DNA from: a virus
Length of the DNA stretch: 24,898 bases
Reading direction: 5' to 3' (one strand)
IMG/VR virus record: IMGVR_UViG_3300043568_002888
Coordinates: 1 to 24,898 of that record
A program made the position numbers and the translations under genes. The notes beneath the pieces are model-generated. The model was not told the origin of the DNA, did no database searches, and saw only the letters and a list, made by a program, of their open reading frames with translations. This document shows, one piece after another, positions 21,570 to 24,898 of the stretch. The first letter of the stretch is position 1, and every line of letters begins with the position of its first letter.

Positions 21570-21887
21570 TTATGAATTAAGTTGTTGATCTGGTGCAGGT
21601 TCTTCAACTGGTGCCTCTACCTCAGTTGCTGCCGGTTTTTTACCATTCATAACATTTTTAACACCAAGTAAAGTCGCGCCAATTAGGGTAAACGTTATTG
21701 CTTGAGTAATAACATCAATTGACTTGGTAATCCATAGCTTGTCAATACAGCCCAATAAGAAGCATAAGCCTCCAATAAAGATAATATAGAGACCAGCAGT
21801 TGATGTTCCTGACGTTTTACCATTATCATTTGAGGTCATTTCGCCAAATGAAAAGCGTTTAACATCTCCAATTTTAGGAATTTTCAT
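21570..21887 (-). CDS. Two-segment membrane protein, holin-like in size
   Basis: The 105-residue protein has two hydrophobic segments, GLYIIFIGGLCFLLGCI (~32-48) and VITQAITFTLIGATLLGV (~59-76), after a polar N-terminus and before a Pro/Glu-rich tail (EAPVEEPAPDQQ). Size and topology suit a class II holin or a virion membrane protein; neither can be shown. It has its own late-type box in the 35-base gap upstream, and ends before the bidirectional terminator. Confidence 0.7.
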   Translation of the reverse strand: MKIPKIGDVKRFSFGEMTSNDNGKTSGTSTAGLYIIFIGGLCFLLGCIDKLWITKSIDVITQAITFTLIGATLLGVKNVMNGKKPAATEVEAPVEEPAPDQQLNS

Positions 21888-21909
21888 AGTAATTTAGAGT
21901 ATTTTTAGT

Positions 21910-21916
21910 TATTTAT
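21910..21916 (-). promoter_or_regulatory. GATAAATAAC late-type promoter for the 21887 gene
   Basis: On the minus strand GATAAATAAC ends 22 bases before the ATG at 21887, and lies just past the stop of the preceding gene. Confidence 0.55.
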
Positions 21917-21922
21917 CTTAAA

Positions 21923-22180
21923 TTATAACATTGGCGCCATTGGAGATGCCCATTCACTAGTATTTAAAATAATTAAAATTTCATTAGAAGTATAAGGACC
22001 TTTACTTGTTGTTAAGTTTTCTACACAAGTAGGTGTATTACCTTCCCATTTAACTAATGCTTTTGTACCATCTACTGATTTTCGTGTAGTATCAATAGAA
22101 GTTTGTAAAACTTCATTAAAGTTAATTATACTCAACTCAGAAACGTTAAGTATTAGAAATTTTCTATCTGTGTTTATCAT
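21923..22180 (-). CDS. Small virion-operon protein, unknown function
   Basis: The 85-residue protein (MINTDRKFLILNVSELSIINFNEVLQTS...) has a strand-rich start and an IDTTRKSVDGTKALVKWEG middle, then SNEILIILNTSEW. No motif is recognised. It sits 15 bases after the LamG-like gene on the same strand, in the same operon, and may be a chaperone or a small structural partner of it. Confidence 0.65.
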   Translation of the reverse strand: MINTDRKFLILNVSELSIINFNEVLQTSIDTTRKSVDGTKALVKWEGNTPTCVENLTTSKGPYTSNEILIILNTSEWASPMAPML

Positions 22181-22195
22181 ATTAATAAATATTAG

Positions 22196-23176
22196 TTATA
22201 GCCCAATAAATCTTGATGCATATGCATTATAATTTTGAGTCATTTCATCAACTGAAAGAATTCTATTATATGCTAATAAAAAACCAAATTCACCAGTACT
22301 AGCTTCATTTCCAACACCATAACCACTAACTGCAAATCCATTAGGCCCAGCAGAACCCCCACCATTAGGACCAGAGCTTAATGAATTATTAACATATAAA
22401 GAATAACTATCTCCCGCAATATTCCCAATTGCTGAATATATTCGCCAAGTTGTATCATTAGGTCCACTGTAAACACTTGATACCCAACCTTCAGCGTAGT
22501 AATTTGTAGTAGTAGTTGCCCAATTCCCCATCAACCAATTAGAACTAGTTAGAGCGAGTGGGGAATTAATCATTCTTTGATGATTTGGAGACGACGGGTT
22601 ATAAACTCCGACATATCGAGAAGCACCCATTACTGTATAATTTGTGGCACTTAAATTTGGGGTAGCACTATAAAGCCAATCATCTACGCCATCAAATGTT
22701 AATACTCCTCCATTGGATGCACTATAACCAACTCCATTAACTAAAGTTCCATTATTACCATTTCCTGATATATCATAAATTGTAGTACCTTTACCTGGAT
22801 AAGATGGAATAAACCCCGCATCCCAACACGTAACTAATCCACTGGTTATGATTGGTGGATAATCAATATTAACAGCCATCTTATCTGCTTGAGTGTTATA
22901 CCAATCTAATGCCGCATCGAGTCTTGTAAAACTTTGTGAACCAATTTGATTGGTCAAAGATATTAGAGCTTCGGCATTAGCAGCAACGTATATAGTAGGT
23001 CCTCCACTTGCTTTATTAAGATAAATTGTGTAGCCACCAACCGGAGGAGTAATCCCGTTCCAGTAATCAGTTGTGGCAGTTGGACCCTTTTCCACATCGC
23101 CAGTGCCAATCCAGTAATTGCCGTCTTTTAGGGCTAGTGTTTGGGCGGCAACGTTATATTTTATTGAATTTGGCAT
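22196..23176 (-). CDS. LamG-like virion surface protein, paralogue of the 8774 gene
   Basis: I start at the ATG at 23176 (MPNSIKYNVAAQTL), which lies 4 bases after the previous stop, instead of the overlapping longer frame beginning at 23218. The 326-residue protein has an N-terminal part with helix RLDAALDWYNTQADKMAVN, the linker SYPGKGTTIYDISGNGNNG, and a C-terminal LamG/concanavalin-like domain (VLTFDGVDDWLY, YSLYVNNSLSSG, FGFLLAYNRILSVDEMTQNY). The helix-linker-LamG order matches the 8774-9880 gene. It is a likely glycan-binding surface or fibre component, co-transcribed with the metalloprotease gene. Confidence 0.8.
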   Translation of the reverse strand: MPNSIKYNVAAQTLALKDGNYWIGTGDVEKGPTATTDYWNGITPPVGGYTIYLNKASGGPTIYVAANAEALISLTNQIGSQSFTRLDAALDWYNTQADKMAVNIDYPPIITSGLVTCWDAGFIPSYPGKGTTIYDISGNGNNGTLVNGVGYSASNGGVLTFDGVDDWLYSATPNLSATNYTVMGASRYVGVYNPSSPNHQRMINSPLALTSSNWLMGNWATTTTNYYAEGWVSSVYSGPNDTTWRIYSAIGNIAGDSYSLYVNNSLSSGPNGGGSAGPNGFAVSGYGVGNEASTGEFGFLLAYNRILSVDEMTQNYNAYASRFIGL

Positions 23177-23180
23177 TTGA

Positions 23181-23990
23181 TTATAGATTATTGATATAGT
23201 TATTAAGAGATAATTCAAGTTGCTCGGTTCCAGTTAAAGTAGATGAAGGTTCACCATAATATAATTCATAGCGATCTTCTAAAAGATCAGCTGCATCCAC
23301 TTCATTTTTTAGGTTAAGTAATCTAATACCAAACCAATCAGCTTCCATTTCTTGACGTTCATCATATTGATTTGCTCTATCGTATTTAGAGGCCGAGTGC
23401 TCTAATTCAAAATGTGCAATTTCATGAGCTTCAATTGCAAGTATGTGATCACTTGTTAAGTTTTGACTCTCAATTATTACTCCATCAATATAGATAGTTT
23501 TTAAGGAAAGATCTGCAAATGCAATTCCTAAATAGTTAAAAATCTTTGCAAAATCTTTATATAGGGAATCCTCTGGCCAAAGGGCAATAACTGTCCAGTC
23601 TAGATCAAGTTTACTTTTCCAAGCAGTAGGTTCTGCTGATTCTGACAAATTATAACGCTTCATTTTTGAAGCGCGTTGACCAGTTAGGTCTCTCCATAAC
23701 TCACGTACATCAGGTTGAGCTAAAGTATCCGCCTGTACCATTGAATAAAATTGATTATCTGAGTTCTGCATCATTGCGAACCATTCTTCTAGTGTTGGTT
23801 TCTTAGGTAGTGCGGCTATTCTAGTCTTTAACCGACGGAACATTGGAAACAACTCTGTTTCATATTTGTCACCGGTATGAGGGTTTCTGCCGAATTTACG
23901 ATTAATACCAAGATCGCTTAATTGCTTAAGAGGTCTTGGATGCTCAATATTTTCAGATACCCATGTATTAAAGTTTACAATCGTTGCCAT
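23181..23990 (-). CDS. Tagged HExxH zinc metalloprotease
   Basis: The 269-residue protein has the zinc-protease motif AIEAHEIAHFELEH (HEIAH at ~189-193) and a downstream glutamate in ERQEMEADWFGIRLL (~211-225), the E-x-x-x-D pattern of M48/ImmA-IrrE (M78) type gluzincins. A preceding strand TIYIDGVIIES (~165-175) is the usual edge strand. It starts MATIVNFNTWVSE|NIE, fitting the tag pattern loosely, with V-S-E as the site. If packaged, it could be injected and cleave a host protein; it might also act in virion maturation. It opens a late operon from a box only 7 bases upstream. Confidence 0.8.
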   Translation of the reverse strand: MATIVNFNTWVSENIEHPRPLKQLSDLGINRKFGRNPHTGDKYETELFPMFRRLKTRIAALPKKPTLEEWFAMMQNSDNQFYSMVQADTLAQPDVRELWRDLTGQRASKMKRYNLSESAEPTAWKSKLDLDWTVIALWPEDSLYKDFAKIFNYLGIAFADLSLKTIYIDGVIIESQNLTSDHILAIEAHEIAHFELEHSASKYDRANQYDERQEMEADWFGIRLLNLKNEVDAADLLEDRYELYYGEPSSTLTGTEQLELSLNNYINNL

Positions 23991-23997
23991 TCTATTT

Positions 23998-24022
23998 TAT
24001 TTATCCCTAGCGTAGATAAATA
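23998..24022. promoter_or_regulatory. Divergent late-type promoter pair
   Basis: TATTTATC (23998-24005) and GATAAATA (24015-24022) form an inverted pair 9 bases apart in the 50-base gap between two tagged genes. The left one reads minus, ending 7 bases before the ATG at 23990. The right one reads plus, ending 18 bases before the ATG at 24041. Confidence 0.6.
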
Positions 24023-24040
24023 ATAAGAAAATCAATAGTA

Positions 24041-24484
24041 ATGATTCATAAATATCAACAATGGATTGAAGAATCTGAAAAAGTTGAAGCAAACGAGCAA
24101 GTGCCAACCGCTACTCCAGAAGTAACGGCAGCAACTGATGCAACCGCTTTACCGGTTACAACTGAAACACCAGCCGCAACTACTCCAGAAATTCCATCTG
24201 AACCAGAAATCGTATCAGCTGAGTCTGAAATTGAAGAATACCAAACTTTAGATAAAGCTCGTAGAGAAGCAATTAAAGCATTTAAAGAAAAACAAGGCGA
24301 ATTCTTGGAAATTCCAGAAGACATTCGTAAAAACCCAGTTGAAGAAGCTGATAAAACAAAAGTTGAAGAATTAAAAACTGCTCTAATTGAACTTAATAAA
24401 ACAATGAAAGCTGCAATTACTGCTTGGAATAAATTTAATTCAATGGCTCTTGGTATTGAAGATGACGAAGACATTGAACCATAA
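24041..24484 (+). CDS. Tagged head-internal candidate, Pro/Glu-rich
   Basis: The 147-residue protein starts MIHKYQQWIEE|SEK, with I-E-E as predicted cleavage site. Residues ~19-70 are a Pro/Thr/Ala/Glu-rich disordered stretch. The remainder is helical and charged (KARREAIKAFKEKQG, ELKTALIELNKTMKAAI), ending in an acidic tip EDDEDIEP. No enzyme motif. It lies 2 bases upstream of another tagged gene. It resembles a scaffold or small internal protein; role inferred. Confidence 0.78.
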   Translation: MIHKYQQWIEESEKVEANEQVPTATPEVTAATDATALPVTTETPAATTPEIPSEPEIVSAESEIEEYQTLDKARREAIKAFKEKQGEFLEIPEDIRKNPVEEADKTKVEELKTALIELNKTMKAAITAWNKFNSMALGIEDDEDIEP

Positions 24485-24486
24485 GA

Positions 24487-24898
24487 ATGCAGTACCTACT
24501 AGAATATAGCGATTGGACAACCCAACGGGAACAAGAACTCAATGAAGATTGGGGATGGGATGATTTGGTGCATCTTGGCGTTGATGTGGTTAGCGCAGTG
24601 GCTGATACGGTAGTTCCAGGATCAGGCAGTGTTATTGACATAATTCATGCAATTTCCTATTCAATTCAATCAAGTTTTGCAAGTACTGAAGCTGAAAAAG
24701 TTTCTTTAAATATGCAAGGTTTAATAACCCTAGCGTCAGTTGCTGCAATTAGTGGAGCTCAAGCACTTGCAGTTGCGCTAAAGGCCCAAATTAAAATAGT
24801 AATGGCTGCATTTACTGAGGGTCTATCTAATCCAACTGCTTTTAAATTAGCAAAAGCTGCTGCTCCGGAAGTTTCATCTAAACTTAAAACTTTGCTTG
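24487..24898 (+). CDS. Tagged virion-type protein, 3' end outside window
   Basis: The ATG at 24487 follows the previous stop by 2 bases, and the frame stays open to the window end (137 residues seen). The N-terminus MQYLLEYSDWTTQREQELNE is rich in Glu; L-L-E or L-N-E may be protease sites. It is followed by a long small-residue, partly hydrophobic stretch (VDVVSAVADTVVPGSGSVID, then IHAISYSIQ) and another Ala-rich helix (LASVAAISGAQALAVAL). Such glycine/alanine-rich hydrophobic regions occur in membrane-inserting or pre-toxin domains, but I cannot assign one. The rest of the protein is unseen. Confidence 0.7.
   Translation, partial: MQYLLEYSDWTTQREQELNEDWGWDDLVHLGVDVVSAVADTVVPGSGSVIDIIHAISYSIQSSFASTEAEKVSLNMQGLITLASVAAISGAQALAVALKAQIKIVMAAFTEGLSNPTAFKLAKAAAPEVSSKLKTLL

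Noticed and set aside
23177-23218. Longer start for the LamG-like protein
   Set aside because: The extension overlaps the end of the protease gene and has no clear start; MPNSIKYN at 23176 parallels MPTINPV of the paralogue.
24055-24474. 139-residue minus-strand frame
   Set aside because: It is a Ser/Val-rich shadow of the tagged + strand gene at 24041.

Overview
The window reads as part of a large, AT-rich, T4-like (myovirus-type) phage genome that infects a member of the Bacteroidetes, probably an aquatic one. The host assignment rests on a phage-encoded ribosomal protein bS21 of the Bacteroidetes type, a DUF3127-type OB-fold protein and a DUF4494-type protein (families typical of that phylum), and start codons that almost never have a Shine-Dalgarno sequence. 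The T4-like assignment rests on two signals seen repeatedly. Late-type ATAAATA boxes precede virion-type genes. Many proteins start with a short N-terminus ending in [LI]-x-E, which resembles the T4 capsid-targeting sequence cut by the gp21 prohead protease. No terminase, portal, major capsid or polymerase gene lies in the window.

Layout. 1-2604 (+): two virion-type proteins, bS21, and a NUDIX hydrolase with a capsid-targeting-like N-terminus. 2656-6099 (+): DNA metabolism (ATP-dependent DNA ligase, guanylate-kinase-like NMP kinase, SSB-like protein, DEDDh exonuclease). 6136-8777 (+): a tagged late protein, membrane proteins, the UV-damage endonuclease UvsE and a small zinc-ribbon-like protein. 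8774-9880 (-): a LamG-like surface protein. 9966-10432 (+): a structured non-coding RNA closed by a long-range helix and followed by a terminator. 10458-11809: small genes on both strands. 11846-15034 (+): Fpg/Nei-like glycosylase, an enlarged thymidylate synthase, a GNAT acetyltransferase and small genes. 15031-16730 (-): a two-gene peptidoglycan hydrolase cassette. 16780-17532 (+): RecB-like PD-(D/E)XK nuclease. 17529-19493 (-): a large tagged protein with a possible GNAT domain. 19577-21518 (+): an acidic protein, a histone-deacetylase-fold hydrolase and a small gene. 21570-23990 (-): a late operon with a tagged HExxH metalloprotease, a second LamG-like protein and two small proteins. 24041-24898 (+): two more tagged proteins.

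How it works together. Genes for nucleotide and DNA metabolism mostly lie on the + strand behind AGTATAATA boxes. At four genes the box sits exactly where transcription would begin on the A of the ATG, so leaderless mRNAs are predicted. Virion-type genes sit behind ATAAATA boxes, often on the - strand and wedged between early genes, with stop codons interleaved at convergent junctions. The recurring N-terminal tag on a NUDIX hydrolase, peptidoglycan hydrolases, a putative acetyltransferase and a metalloprotease suggests a set of enzymes packaged in the virion and perhaps injected. With the phage bS21, the uncharacterised structured RNA and the deacetylase-fold enzyme, this is the most unusual content of the window. 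All functions are inferred by eye from sequence; no database search was run.
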